Shown piece after piece: positions 30,454-39,728 of a DNA stretch of 49,801 bases. Positions within the stretch are counted from its first letter, which is position 1. Every line of letters starts with the position of its first letter. The stretch comes from Corynebacterium minutissimum (lineage in GTDB: Bacteria > Actinomycetota > Actinomycetes > Mycobacteriales > Mycobacteriaceae): assembly GCF_000988205.1 (NCBI RefSeq), contig NZ_LAYQ01000029.1, positions 1-49,801 of the forward strand. The letters run 5' to 3'. The position numbers and the translations under genes are program-made. The notes under the pieces were generated by a model. That model worked only from the letters and a program-made list of their open reading frames with translations. It had not been told where the DNA came from and did no database searches.

Positions 30454-33400
30454 ATGTCTGTCAAGAACGCTCCGTCTCGCGCCTCCGGCCGAGGTCGCAC
30501 CGCCAATCGGTCGCGGCCGTCCGGCCGCACAAGCTATTCGCTGACCTCCGCAACCCGCGCTGCCGAGACCTCCGAAGAGAGGACCGGCAGCGCCTTTCGC
30601 GCCGTTGGACGCGGACTGGGAACCGTTTTTGGCGCTACCGCCCGAGGCGTGGGAAGCATGGCGCGGGGGGTCGGGCACGGCCTTGCCGGTCTCAAGCCGG
30701 TAGATGCGGGGAGTCGAGATGACGACCTCTATGACTCCGCCTACGATGCTGCTCATGACGAGGGTGCCTACGATGATTACGACGAGTTGAGGGAGCCAGG
30801 GGAAATTTCTGGACGCGCGAAGAACAAGAAAAAGAGCAACAAGGCCGATAGCGCTGCTCCGGCAAAGAACAAGGTAACGCGGGCGCGTGACGTCGAAAGT
30901 GAGATGCCGACGACGGTCATGGAGCGTCCAGCTCACACTGAGAAGAGTATCCGCGTCTCCAATCCAGACGCGGTCGCTCTTGTGCTTATCGGCGTGGCCA
31001 TCATCCTTGCTTGCGCCACGTGGTTCCAGGTGGCCGGCATTATCGGTGAGTATCTCACCAACGCTGTGCGCTATGTGATTGGCGCGGGCGCCTATGTTCT
31101 TCCCGTCGCGCTGATCGCCGTCGCCATTGCGCTCATGATGGACTTGTCCGGTCCGGCGGGCCATTTCAAGCCGCGAGTGGTGGGCGGCACGGCCCTCATC
31201 GTGGTGTGCATGCTGAGCCTCATCCACATCTTTGCAGGTCTTCCGAAGCTGACCTGGAATAACAATGCTGCCGGGGAGGCAGGCGGTGCCATCGGCTTTG
31301 GAATCGGCGAGCTGCTCGTGGCGGCTTTTTCCAGCTATGTGGCGGTGCCGCTGCTCTTCCTGCTCATTGTGTACGGGGCGCTCAACATCACGGGCATTAC
31401 CTTGCGCGAAGCTTATGACTTCGTGGCCGCCCAATTCTCCGCGCTCGTCGGCGGCCTGCGTGATCGCAAGAACCGTTCGGCCCAAGATGAGCTGCTTGAC
31501 GACGCCCCAGCGGACGACTACGACTACGTCAGCGATGACATCGACGCCATTGCCGAAGGCCGCGAGCGCCCCGCGCGCCCGGCATATACTCCGCGCCCGC
31601 GCCCGAAGCAGACCCCGAAGCAGCCCCCAAGGCAGATGCCGGATGAGAATGTCACGGTGTCCTTTGACTCTGCGGCGCAGCCTGTAAACCAGGAGCCAGT
31701 GCAGCACGGCCGTCCGAGCTTTGATAGCCGCGTCGATGACACCGACGAGATTCCAGTGGTCCAGGATGCTGAGCCCACTGCCGTTCTGGAACCTGAACCG
31801 GCGCCGAAACCGGCGCATCAGAAGCGCCCGCGCGTCGACGTCGGCGGTGCCGCCGGTGCGGCTCTGGGCGCAGCGGCTGCGGAGGCGTCGACAAGCGCAG
31901 TGTCTGCCGGGGAGGACATCGTCTCTGCCGCACATTCCGAGGCAGTGCGCATGTTCCAGGAACGTTCTGGACGTGATGCACGAACGGGCGCCAAGGTTGA
32001 AGAGGAGGCTCAGAGCGTAGCCAAAGAAGCGCCCACAGCCCCGAGTGGTGCGGAAGACACTGCCCTGGGCGGCGGCTACGATGTGCCGACGACGGACCTG
32101 CTCACCGCCGGCAAGCCAGCGAAGGCACGCACGGAGGCCAACGACCGCATCATCGAGGCCATCACCGAGGTCTTTGAAGAATTCAAGGTTGATGCCCAGG
32201 TCACCGGTTTTAGCCGTGGTCCGACAGTGACGCGCTACGAGATCGAGCTGGGCCCAGGCGTTAAGGTTTCGAAGATTACAAACCTCCAGTCCAACCTGGC
32301 TTATGCTGTGGCGACGGATAATCTGCGCCTGCTGACCCCGATTCCGGGCAAGTCCGCCGTCGGTATCGAGGTGCCCAATGCGGACCGCGAGATGGTGCGC
32401 CTGCGCGATGTGCTTGATTCCCCGGCGCTGCGCGCCGACCATGACCCGATGCTGATTGGCTTGGGCAAGGATATCGAAGGCGAGTACACCTCCTTCTCCG
32501 TAAAGAAGATGCCTCACCTGCTCGTGGCTGGTGCTACTGGTTCCGGTAAGTCGGCGTTCGTGAACTCCATGCTCGTCTCGCTGTTGACCCGTGCGACGCC
32601 GGAAGACGTTCGACTCATCCTCGTGGACCCGAAGATGGTGGAGCTCACGCCGTACGAAGGTATCCCGCACCTCATCACCCCGATCATTACGCAGCCAAAG
32701 AAGGCTGCGGCGGCCCTGCAGTGGCTGGTGGAGGAGATGGAGCAGCGCTACATGGACATGCAGGCTGCCCGCGTGCGCAAGATTGAGGACTTCAACCGTA
32801 AGGTCCGCAGTGGCGAATACCAGGCGCCTGCCGGTTCCCAGCGGGAGATGCGCCCGTACCCGTACATCGTGTGTGTCGTGGACGAGCTCGCAGACCTCAT
32901 GATGACGGCACCGAAGGAGATCGAGGACTCCATCGTCCGCATTACCCAGAAGGCGCGCGCGGCCGGCATTCACCTCGTGCTCGCAACACAGCGCCCGTCC
33001 GTGGACGTGGTCACCGGCTTGATCAAGACCAACGTGCCGTCCCGCTTGGCGTTCGCGACGTCTTCGCTTACGGACTCCCGAGTCATCCTGGATCAGGGTG
33101 GTGCCGAGAAACTCATCGGCATGGGCGATGGCCTTTTCATCCCGCAGGCGGCCGCCCAGTGCGTATGCAGGGTGCGTTCGTCTCAGACGAGGAGGTGCAG
33201 GCGGTTGTCGACGCCGCGAAGGCACAGGGCTCACCGAACTACACCGAAGGTGTGACGGACGATAAGGCTTCGGAGGCGAAGAAGGAGATCGACGAGGAGA
33301 TCGGCAAGGATATGGACGACCTCTTGGAGGCCGTCGACCTTGTGGTCACCTCCCAGTTGGGCTCGACGTCGATGCTCCAGCGCAAGCTGCGCATCGGTTT

Positions 33401-33653
33401 TGCCAAGGCTGGCCGACTCATGGACCTCATGGAATCGCGCGGCGTGGTGGGCCCGTCCGAGGGCTCCAAGGCCCGTGAGGTATTGGTCAAGCCGGAGGAG
33501 CTCGACACCATTGTCTGGATGATCAAGGGCGCTGACCCAGCCGAGGCCCCGAAGGAGGTTCAGGACGCTGAAGGTGCCGGCGGGACGGACGACGCTGCAG
33601 CCGATACCCGCACCGTAGAAATCTCCGCTAACCCCTCCACAGGTGCGTTCTAA
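30454..33653 (+). CDS. DNA translocase FtsK, frame broken by one missing base
   Basis: Pumps chromosomal DNA and activates dimer resolution at the division septum. There are four N-terminal membrane segments (from [16 protein letters not shown] to [15 protein letters not shown]), a long proline- and acid-rich linker, the RecA-like motor with Walker A GATGSGKS at 693-700 and Walker [12 protein letters not shown], and the C-terminal gamma winged helix that reads KOPS sites ([20 protein letters not shown]). The frame leaves at about 33148; one more G in CAGG|CGGCCG gives [13 protein letters not shown] and restores roughly 1,067 residues. Start at 30454 (MSVKN), with TACTAA upstream, possibly leaderless. 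A sequence error is likely. Confidence 0.93.
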
Positions 33654-33675
33654 GTTCCGTGTAGGATAGGACGAG

Positions 33676-33822
33676 TCTTGGAGGGGAGTACCCCAATCCA
33701 CGGCGTCGATCGTCAACACGGCAACTGCGGTACAGTTCCCGGTCGCGCCGGCTAGCGGGACTTCGCATAGAGCCCGTTAGCGGGGGAGACCTCCGGTCTT
33801 TATTGTCTCGTCGACCGGAGGG
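33676..33822 (+). ncRNA. yybP-ykoY-type (manganese) riboswitch ahead of the TerC gene
   Basis: The leader of the TerC gene contains the two conserved loops of this riboswitch class: GGGGAGTA at 33683-33690 and GGGGGAGACCTCC starting at 33782, separated by about 90 bases of helix-forming sequence. Manganese riboswitches of this class typically sit before TerC/Alx and other Mn2+ efflux genes. The 3' loop runs straight into an anti-Shine-Dalgarno sequence, see the next entry. Confidence 0.85.
33790..33821 (+). promoter_or_regulatory. Anti-Shine-Dalgarno hairpin of the riboswitch
   Basis: CCTCCGGTC (33790-33798), the 3' part of the conserved loop, can pair perfectly over 9 bp with GACCGGAGG (33813-33821), which contains the ribosome binding site of the ATG at 33833. 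Folding of the metal-bound aptamer should take up the first strand and free the site, giving translational activation by the ligand. Confidence 0.75.
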
Positions 33823-33832
33823 ATAACTCATT

Positions 33833-34951
33833 ATGCATGTGCCACTATGGGTCTGGGCCATCACCATCGCGGTGATCTTGGGCTTCTTTATTTTCGATTT
33901 CTATAGCCACGTCCGCTCACCCCACGAGCCCAGCATCAAGGAATCTGGTGGGTGGACGCTGTTCTACATGGCCGTCGCCGTTGTCTTTGGCGGAGTTGTG
34001 TGGGTGCTCTGGGACAGCGAACACGCGGCACAGTTCTACACCGGTTGGGTGACGGAACAGGCCCTGAGCGTGGATAACCTTTTTGTCTTCTCTCTCATCA
34101 TGGGGTCCTTTAAGATTCCCCGCAGGTACCAGCAGAAGGTGCTGCTCATTGGCATCGTGCTGGCGCTGATTTTCCGACTCGCCTTCATTTTGATGGGCGC
34201 GGCTATCATCGCTGCCTGGTCTGATGTCTTCTACATCTTCGCAATCTTCCTCATCTACACCGCGGTCAAACTGCTCATCGATGAGATCAATGGGACGCCC
34301 GAGACCGATCCCAATGACATGCTGGTGGTCAAGTGGCTGCGCAAGGTGGTTCACGTAACCCCGCGCTACCACGGTGACAAGCTCACCCACCGCGAGGAAT
34401 CCGGTGAGAAGAAGGGCAAGTTTGCCCTGACCCCGCTTTTTGTTGCGTTGGCGGCTATCGGGCTGATCGACGTCATGTTTGCCTTCGACTCCATCCCAGC
34501 TATCTACGGCATTACTTCGGAGCCTTTCCTGGTCTTCACCACCAACGCCTTCGCCCTCATGGGCCTGCGCCAGATGTTCTTCCTCATCGATGGACTGTTG
34601 GATCGCTTGGTCTATCTGCCTTATGGCCTCGGTATCATCTTGCTGTTCATCGGTGTCAAGCTGCTCTTCCACGCCCTGCATGAGAACAACTTGCCCTTCA
34701 TCAACGGCGGCGAGAATGTCAGTGCGGTACCGGAGATTACGACCCTGGTGTCGCTGCTGGTCATCGTCGGCGTTCTCCTCGTGACGGTGTTGTTGTCGGT
34801 GTGGAAGGACAAACGTGACCAAGCCCAGGGCGGTGTGGTGATTTCCCACAACCACTACGACTGGGACGATTATGGCAACAAGATCGTTCGTAACAAGGAG
34901 GGTGAGCTCGTCGGCAAGGCGGACGAGCTTCCCAAGTCCGAGCTGCCCTAA
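33833..34951 (+). CDS. TerC-family membrane protein, probable manganese exporter
   Basis: A 372-residue integral membrane protein of the TerC/Alx type with about eight or nine helices. The acidic membrane motifs are present, including VTEQALSVDNLFVFSLI and DVMFAFDSIPAI, which supply the conserved aspartates of the metal site. The hydrophilic C-terminal tail (about 60 residues) follows a final helix (VSLLVIVGVLLVTVLLSV). Alx/TerC proteins export Mn2+, and the Mn riboswitch upstream supports that role here. Translation is led by GGAGG at suitable spacing. Confidence 0.9.
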   Translation: MHVPLWVWAITIAVILGFFIFDFYSHVRSPHEPSIKESGGWTLFYMAVAVVFGGVVWVLWDSEHAAQFYTGWVTEQALSVDNLFVFSLIMGSFKIPRRYQQKVLLIGIVLALIFRLAFILMGAAIIAAWSDVFYIFAIFLIYTAVKLLIDEINGTPETDPNDMLVVKWLRKVVHVTPRYHGDKLTHREESGEKKGKFALTPLFVALAAIGLIDVMFAFDSIPAIYGITSEPFLVFTTNAFALMGLRQMFFLIDGLLDRLVYLPYGLGIILLFIGVKLLFHALHENNLPFINGGENVSAVPEITTLVSLLVIVGVLLVTVLLSVWKDKRDQAQGGVVISHNHYDWDDYGNKIVRNKEGELVGKADELPKSELP

Positions 34952-34965
34952 CCAAGCAGCGGGGT

Positions 34966-35256
34966 TTAGAAGGAATTGATAACGGGATTCCACTCGCGGA
35001 AGGCGCGTCCAGTGACAGCGCCTTCGGTGTAGAAGGGATCCTGGTCCATGAGAGCGATGACATCGGCCACCTTGACGGACTCGTCCTCAAATTGCAGCAC
35101 GATGAGCGCCCCGCCCTTGGAATCGGTGTAGGGACCAGAGCCGCAGATCTGGCCCTTGTCGTGGAGTGCGCCGATGAATTCGCGGTGCTTCGGGCGCACC
35201 TCAGCAATAACCGGGTTAGATGGATTGTATTCATAGGAAACTGCGAAATACTTCAT
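34966..35256 (-). CDS. YciI family protein
   Basis: A 96-residue ferredoxin-like protein of the YCII family: MKYFAVSYEY at the start, the RPKHREFIGALHDKGQI segment with the conserved histidine, and FREWNPV at the end. No general function is known; some members act as small dehydratases or isomerases. The start at 35256 (MKYF) is preferred over the ATG-like codon at 35265. It is convergent with the TerC gene and divergent from pgsA. Confidence 0.85.
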   Translation of the reverse strand: MKYFAVSYEYNPSNPVIAEVRPKHREFIGALHDKGQICGSGPYTDSKGGALIVLQFEDESVKVADVIALMDQDPFYTEGAVTGRAFREWNPVINSF

Positions 35257-35303
35257 ACCGACCATGGTAGTGCTCGCCCGAGTGGCAGGGAGGCCACGGT
35301 AGG

Positions 35304-35894
35304 ATGAAGAACGTGAATGATTCTCAGGCTGCGCACAACCAATCTCGAACCACGGATGTAAACCCCGAGGTCTCCAATTGGAACCTGCCCAACATCCTGA
35401 CTAGTTTGCGCATCCTCTTTATCCCGCTGTTTGCTTGGCTGGTGCTCGGCGGGCATGAGTGGTGGGCCTTCGGCTGCTTCGCGCTCCTCATGCTCACCGA
35501 CAAATTGGATGGCGATATCGCGCGCTCACGCGGGCTGATTACCAACTTTGGCAAGATTGCGGATCCGATCGCGGATAAGGCTCTGATGACCGCGGCTTTC
35601 GTGTGTCTCAACATCACTGGTGCTTTGCCCGTGTGGATTACCGTCGTCATTTTGTTCCGCGAGTTCGGCATTACCATCTGGCGCTTCTACTTGCTCCGCC
35701 AAGGCAAGGTAGTTCCGGCCTCCCAAGGCGGCAAACTCAAGACAGCTCTGCAGACGCTAGCGGTGGCGCTGTACCTGTGCCCACTTCCAGGATGGATGGA
35801 CACCCCCAGCCTGCTCGTTATGCTGGCGGCTGTCGTCGTTACCGTAGTGACCGGTATTCAGTACCTCATCGATGGCCACAGGGAGAACAAGTGA
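35304..35894 (+). CDS. CDP-diacylglycerol-glycerol-3-phosphate 3-phosphatidyltransferase
   Basis: The first committed enzyme of phosphatidylglycerol synthesis, a membrane CDP-alcohol phosphotransferase. The signature DG-x2-AR-x8-G-x3-D-x3-D is intact: D69-G70, A73-R74, G83, D87, D91. Around it are five or six helices. The length (196 residues) fits PgsA. Its stop overlaps the cinA GTG in GTGA, so the two are translated together. Confidence 0.92.
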   Translation: MKNVNDSQAAHNQSRTTDVNPEVSNWNLPNILTSLRILFIPLFAWLVLGGHEWWAFGCFALLMLTDKLDGDIARSRGLITNFGKIADPIADKALMTAAFVCLNITGALPVWITVVILFREFGITIWRFYLLRQGKVVPASQGGKLKTALQTLAVALYLCPLPGWMDTPSLLVMLAAVVVTVVTGIQYLIDGHRENK

Positions 35895-36388
35895 CTAGGC
35901 CCGCAAATGCTGAAGAACAGCTCGTGGCGAAGCTTCGCGAACGCGGCGAGACGGTGGCCTTTTGCGAGTCCCTCACAGCTGGATTGGCGGCAGCCACCGT
36001 CGCTAACGTGCCGGGTGCTTCCGCGGTATTGCGTGGTGGGCTCGTCACCTATGCCACTGAGGTTAAGGCGCAGTTCCTCAACACCACCGTGGATTCGCTA
36101 GAGGCGCAGGGAGTGGTGTCGGCTGCCACCGCGGCGGAGATGGCGGAGGCGGCGCTCGTGGAGATGCGAGCTGACTGGGGGATTGGGCTTACCGGCGTGG
36201 CCGGTCCGGCCCTCCAAGAAGGCAAACCTGCGGGTACGGTGTACGTGGGCTTGTGCGGGAGAGTCGGCGGGGACGTCGCTAAGCGTGGCGTTCTCTATGA
36301 ACTTCCAGATGAACGGCGTAACGCGATTCGCGCTGCTGCGGTTCAGGCGGCATTGAGCCTTCTCCTATCAACTCTTGAAGAAAAGTAG
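35891..36388 (+). CDS. CinA C-terminal domain (nicotinamide-nucleotide amidohydrolase)
   Basis: A 165-residue stand-alone CinA/PncC domain: CESLTAGLAAATVANVPGAS is the hallmark, with VTYATEVKAQFL and GLTGVAGP next. It deamidates nicotinamide mononucleotide in NAD recycling in characterised relatives. The N-terminal COG1058 domain of longer CinA is absent, as usual in actinobacteria. Start is the GTG at 35891. Confidence 0.9.
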   Translation: MTRPANAEEQLVAKLRERGETVAFCESLTAGLAAATVANVPGASAVLRGGLVTYATEVKAQFLNTTVDSLEAQGVVSAATAAEMAEAALVEMRADWGIGLTGVAGPALQEGKPAGTVYVGLCGRVGGDVAKRGVLYELPDERRNAIRAAAVQAALSLLLSTLEEK

Positions 36389-36433
36389 CTGTTTGTGGGA
36401 ACAAGTAGGGGCGCTGAGCCGTTATACGGAGTG

Positions 36434-36781
36434 ATGAACACTTCAGTTGCACTACTTGATAAGCCCACTCAGACCACGGCGCGATCGACGCGGACTCTGG
36501 AGCCGCTTTTGCGCGAGGCCCTCGGATTGACGCTTCGTGCCTTCCGTGCGGATAAGGGAGTAACACTTCGCGAACTCGCCGCCGCGGCGCGTGTGTCCCC
36601 AGGATATCTGTCGGAGTTGGAGCGCGGCCGCAAGGAGGTTTCCTCCGAGCTTCTGGCTTCCGTGTGTCATGCCCTTGACGCCAGTGTTTCCGATGTCCTT
36701 ATTGAGGCGGCTGGATACATGGCGCTGCCATCGATGGATGAGGAGCTCGCATCCACCGCACCCGCTGCATCGGAACTATAG
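36434..36781 (+). CDS. ClgR transcriptional regulator
   Basis: A 115-residue XRE-type regulator with the helix-turn-helix [23 protein letters not shown], the ClgR pattern, and a short acidic tail. In corynebacteria ClgR activates clp protease genes and other stress genes. It lies between cinA and a pspA homologue, the order expected of the ClgR-PspA envelope-stress system. ATG at 36434 is chosen; a GTG just before it is possible. I did not find a convincing ClgR box upstream. Confidence 0.9.
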   Translation: MNTSVALLDKPTQTTARSTRTLEPLLREALGLTLRAFRADKGVTLRELAAAARVSPGYLSELERGRKEVSSELLASVCHALDASVSDVLIEAAGYMALPSMDEELASTAPAASEL

Positions 36782-36887
36782 AACCGCAACGGAATACTGT
36801 CTGCTTCGCTACTATTAGGCAGGCAGGAAATATTCTTGTTACACACCTTATTGACACAACAAACTGCTGAGAAAGGCACCTCCTGTT

Positions 36888-37724
36888 ATGGCGAACCCAT
36901 TCGTAAAAGCCTGGAAGTACTTGATGGCTCTCTTCGATTCCAAGATCGAGGAGAACGCCGACCCTAAGGTTCAGATTGAGCAGGCTATCGAGGAGGCGCA
37001 GCGCCAGCACCAGGAGCTGTCACAGCAGGCCGCAGCGGTTATTGGTAATCAGCGCCAGCTGGAGATGCAGCTGAACCGTCGTTTGAGTGAGATTGAAAAG
37101 CTGCAGCAGAATACCCGTAACGCCCTAAGCCTTGCGGACAAGGCCCGTGCCGAAGGCGATGCACAGAAGGCGACCGAGTACGAGAATGCGGCTGAAGCCT
37201 TCGCCGCCCAGTTGGTTACCGCTGAGCAGTCTGTTGAGGACACTAAGAAGCTCCATGATCAGGCTCTACAGCAGGCGGAGCAGGCCAAGAAGGCCGTTGA
37301 ACGCAACGGCATGGCGCTTCGTGAGAAGGTCAACGAGCGCTCCAAGCTGCTGTCGCAGCTCGAGCAGGCCAAGATGCAGGAGAAGGTCTCCGAGTCCCTC
37401 AACTCGATGAACGAGCTCTCCGCAAACGGTAACTCGCCTTCCCTGGATGCTGTGCGTGACAAGATTGAGCGTCGCTACTCCAAGGCCCTGGGCCAGGCAG
37501 AGCTCGCCGAGAACTCAGTGTCTAACCGCATGCAGGAGATCGAGCAGGCTGGCGTGCAACTGGCTGGCCACTCCCGTCTCGAGCAGATCCGTGCGGAAAT
37601 GAATAACCCGAAGGCAGTGGAGGGAAACTCCCAGCAGGCAATCGGTTCGGCAGAGGCTAAGGCTCAGCCGAACGTGCAGGACGATGCCGTCCAGGCTCGC
37701 CTACGCGAGTTGCGCGGAGAATAA
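36888..37724 (+). CDS. PspA/IM30 phage-shock protein (35-kDa antigen type)
   Basis: A 278-residue protein that is coiled coil over most of its length (for example [20 protein letters not shown] and [18 protein letters not shown]), starting with the short amphipathic helix [17 protein letters not shown] that binds membranes. PspA forms scaffolds that stabilise damaged membranes; in mycobacteria it works with ClgR. It has its own 106-bp upstream region, so it may be transcribed separately from clgR. Confidence 0.93.
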   Translation: MANPFVKAWKYLMALFDSKIEENADPKVQIEQAIEEAQRQHQELSQQAAAVIGNQRQLEMQLNRRLSEIEKLQQNTRNALSLADKARAEGDAQKATEYENAAEAFAAQLVTAEQSVEDTKKLHDQALQQAEQAKKAVERNGMALREKVNERSKLLSQLEQAKMQEKVSESLNSMNELSANGNSPSLDAVRDKIERRYSKALGQAELAENSVSNRMQEIEQAGVQLAGHSRLEQIRAEMNNPKAVEGNSQQAIGSAEAKAQPNVQDDAVQARLRELRGE

Positions 37725-37727
37725 GGC

Positions 37728-38342
37728 TTAGTCGCCGACGCCGCGGGCTTGAAGCGCCTCACCCATCGCGCGTGCTCGGCGGATTGAGCGAATGATAACC
37801 GGGGTGCCAAAGGCAGTTAGAGATGCCGTGGCACCCCGGGCTTTTCGTGCGTCCAGTACCTCGACGACTGTTCCCAGCATGAGCGGGAGCAGACGAATGG
37901 TGAGAGACATGGCCAGCGTGATGTTCTCAACAGGGATGCCCAGCCGCCCTAGGGGCGCGAGGGCGCGGTCGAGGGAGTCCATCATCTCCGACACCTTCGT
38001 TGTCAGCGTCAGCAGCACCGCCGCGCTGATCGCTGCGTAGATGGTGAGAAACATGATCGCGGCCGACAGCAAATCCTTCTGCCACCACTGAAAAGCTGCG
38101 AGCGCAACGAGGAGGTAGAGCGGAGGAACAAGCTGTCCGAGTGCGACGCGAAACGGGATGCGGGCGACGGGAAAGAGCACGAGTGGGAGGAAGAGGCTGG
38201 CCGCCGCCCAAGGAAGCGTGTGCACGGCGAGCGAGGTCACGAGGATGAAGCCGATGAGCACGAGGAATTTCACCGCGGCCGGTATGCGATGAATGATGGT
38301 ATCGGCGTCGACGTAGTAGCCGAGGGGGATGTTTTTAGGCAT
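37728..38342 (-). CDS. BioN, energy-coupling (EcfT) transmembrane protein
   Basis: The transmembrane coupling subunit of the biotin ECF transporter: about five helices and the EcfT motif ARKARG in VVEVLDARKARGATAS, which contacts the ATPase. Third gene of bioY-bioM-bioN, four bases after bioM. It is about 204 residues, normal for this subfamily. Confidence 0.88.
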   Translation of the reverse strand: MPKNIPLGYYVDADTIIHRIPAAVKFLVLIGFILVTSLAVHTLPWAAASLFLPLVLFPVARIPFRVALGQLVPPLYLLVALAAFQWWQKDLLSAAIMFLTIYAAISAAVLLTLTTKVSEMMDSLDRALAPLGRLGIPVENITLAMSLTIRLLPLMLGTVVEVLDARKARGATASLTAFGTPVIIRSIRRARAMGEALQARGVGD

Positions 38343-38346
38343 GACT

Positions 38347-39039
38347 CTAGAGCGGGCGGGATTTCATGAGTTCGGTGTAGAAGGAAATGACCTTGGCGGG
38401 AGGTCCGTCGGCTACGACGTGGTGGTTATCGATGCACAGAACGCGATCGAAATCAGAGACAAAGTCAAGGTCATGTGTAACCACGATGAGTTGCTGTTCG
38501 AGCTGCGCAAATTCGCGGCGAATGCGATCGCGGTTGCGCAGATCTAGCAAGGTCGTGGGTTCGTCAGCGATGATGACGGTGGGTTCCATGACAAGCACTG
38601 CCGCCAACGCGAGGAGCTGCTTCTGCCCGCCGGAGAGAGTGTGCGGGGACTGCTCAGCTAGCGGCGTCAGGCCGAAGCGCTCGAGGACGGCGTCGACGCG
38701 CGCGGTGCGCTCCTTACGAGACAGCTTGAGCCGGCGAAGGGAGAATTCTACGTCATCGCGCACGTGCGGCATGACGATCTGGTTCTCCGCATCAGAAAAC
38801 ACGAAGCCCACTTGGCGGCGAATCTCCTTGCCGCGCTTGGCGACGTCCACGTTGTCCACCAAGACTTCACCACGTGAAGGTTCACCAAGACCGTTGATGA
38901 GCCGGACAAGAGTGGATTTCCCGCCACCATTGGCACCGATGATGCCGATGCGCTGTTCGTTTAATGAGAGAGAAATATCCTTGAGCACCGTTGTTTCGTC
39001 GAAGGTGACGGAAACGTTGCGGAAATCAATCTGCGGCAC
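38347..39039 (-). CDS. BioM, ECF transporter ATPase
   Basis: The ABC ATPase of the biotin ECF transporter. Walker A is GANGGGKST, the signature LSGGQKQLLALAA, and Walker B VIIADEP, followed by the His-switch in VVTHDLD. 230 residues. It lies between bioY and bioN with five- and four-base gaps, which indicates a single operon. Confidence 0.93.
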   Translation of the reverse strand: MPQIDFRNVSVTFDETTVLKDISLSLNEQRIGIIGANGGGKSTLVRLINGLGEPSRGEVLVDNVDVAKRGKEIRRQVGFVFSDAENQIVMPHVRDDVEFSLRRLKLSRKERTARVDAVLERFGLTPLAEQSPHTLSGGQKQLLALAAVLVMEPTVIIADEPTTLLDLRNRDRIRREFAQLEQQLIVVTHDLDFVSDFDRVLCIDNHHVVADGPPAKVISFYTELMKSRPL

Positions 39040-39044
39040 TGGTG

Positions 39045-39617
39045 CTACTTTGCCTTGGTGCGGCGACCCATCAGGTCGGGGAATGCTGCGTGGACACCGA
39101 CGGCGATGACAACCATCACGGCGACCTTAATGAGATCGGGGATGACGAACGGGCCCTGAGCCACGGCGGCCGCCCCGAAGGACATGTCAGAGCGGACCAT
39201 CAGGCCAATAATGCCGCACAAGTACTGCACGGCCAGGCCGACGACGCCGGCGATGGCGAGGACTACCGTCATGCCTCCTTTGCTTCTCGGCGCGCGGTAG
39301 GCGATGAAGCCGGCGATGGCGGGTGAGACGACGTAACCGACAAGGTAGCCCACGGTGGGGCCGGCAATGGCGCTCAGGGCACTGCGGCCGCCGGCAAGGA
39401 TGGGAAGGCCGACGAGGCCGAGAGCTATGAAGAGTAGACCGACGAAAAAGCCACGGCGGCCACCAAGGACGAGGCCAGCCAGGATGATGACGGCGTTTTG
39501 AAGAACGATGGGCACGCCCACGGTAGGCGTAGGGATAGAGACGAACGCAAAGACTATGATGAGCGCGGTGAAGACCGCGACGTACGCGATATCAGTCGCG
39601 ACGGAATTCTTTTTCAT
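39045..39617 (-). CDS. BioY, biotin-binding S component
   Basis: The biotin-specific membrane subunit with about six helices (for example IAYVAVFTALIIVFAFVSI and VGLPILAGGRSALSAIAGPTVGYLVGY; the latter holds the BioY family motif). The ATG at 39617 (MKKNSVATD) is used because the longer frame up to 39683 runs through the regulatory palindrome. Neighbours bioM and bioN, and a BioQ-like box upstream, support biotin as substrate. Confidence 0.9.
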   Translation of the reverse strand: MKKNSVATDIAYVAVFTALIIVFAFVSIPTPTVGVPIVLQNAVIILAGLVLGGRRGFFVGLLFIALGLVGLPILAGGRSALSAIAGPTVGYLVGYVVSPAIAGFIAYRAPRSKGGMTVVLAIAGVVGLAVQYLCGIIGLMVRSDMSFGAAAVAQGPFVIPDLIKVAVMVVIAVGVHAAFPDLMGRRTKAK

Positions 39618-39664
39618 GGGCCAAAGTTTATCTAGTAGCTTAATAATGCAGCAAATAGGCACTT

Positions 39665-39679
39665 TTGAACAGTGTTCAA
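39665..39679. promoter_or_regulatory. BioQ-like operator upstream of bioY
   Basis: TTGAAC-AGT-GTTCAA, a perfect 6-3-6 palindrome about 50 bp before the bioY start. It matches the TGAAC-N3-GTT core reported for BioQ in corynebacteria. Repression when biotin is sufficient is the expected effect. Confidence 0.75.
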
Positions 39680-39716
39680 GCACGGCTTTTAGGGCTTGAA
39701 ACTACCCCGAACGGGG

Positions 39717-39722
39717 TAATCT
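39717..39722 (+). promoter_or_regulatory. Candidate -10 and adjacent palindrome of the lipoprotein gene
   Basis: TAATCT lies six bases before the ATG at 39729, with no ribosome binding site. Immediately upstream is CCCCG-AA-CGGGG (39705-39716), a perfect 5-2-5 palindrome overlapping the promoter. Confidence 0.5.
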
Positions 39723-39728
39723 CGAGGC

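Noticed and set aside
30325..33234. A 969-residue open frame antisense to FtsK
   Set aside because: It is a mirror of a codon-biased gene, with no recognisable motif; ftsK on the other strand shows all its motifs.
33917..34993. A 358-residue open frame antisense to the TerC gene
   Set aside because: It is hydrophilic and featureless, while the plus strand encodes an intact TerC protein under a riboswitch.
36395..36434. ClgR box (CGC-N5-GCG type) before clgR
   Set aside because: The best candidate, CGCTGAGCCG at about 36412, lacks the right half of the motif.
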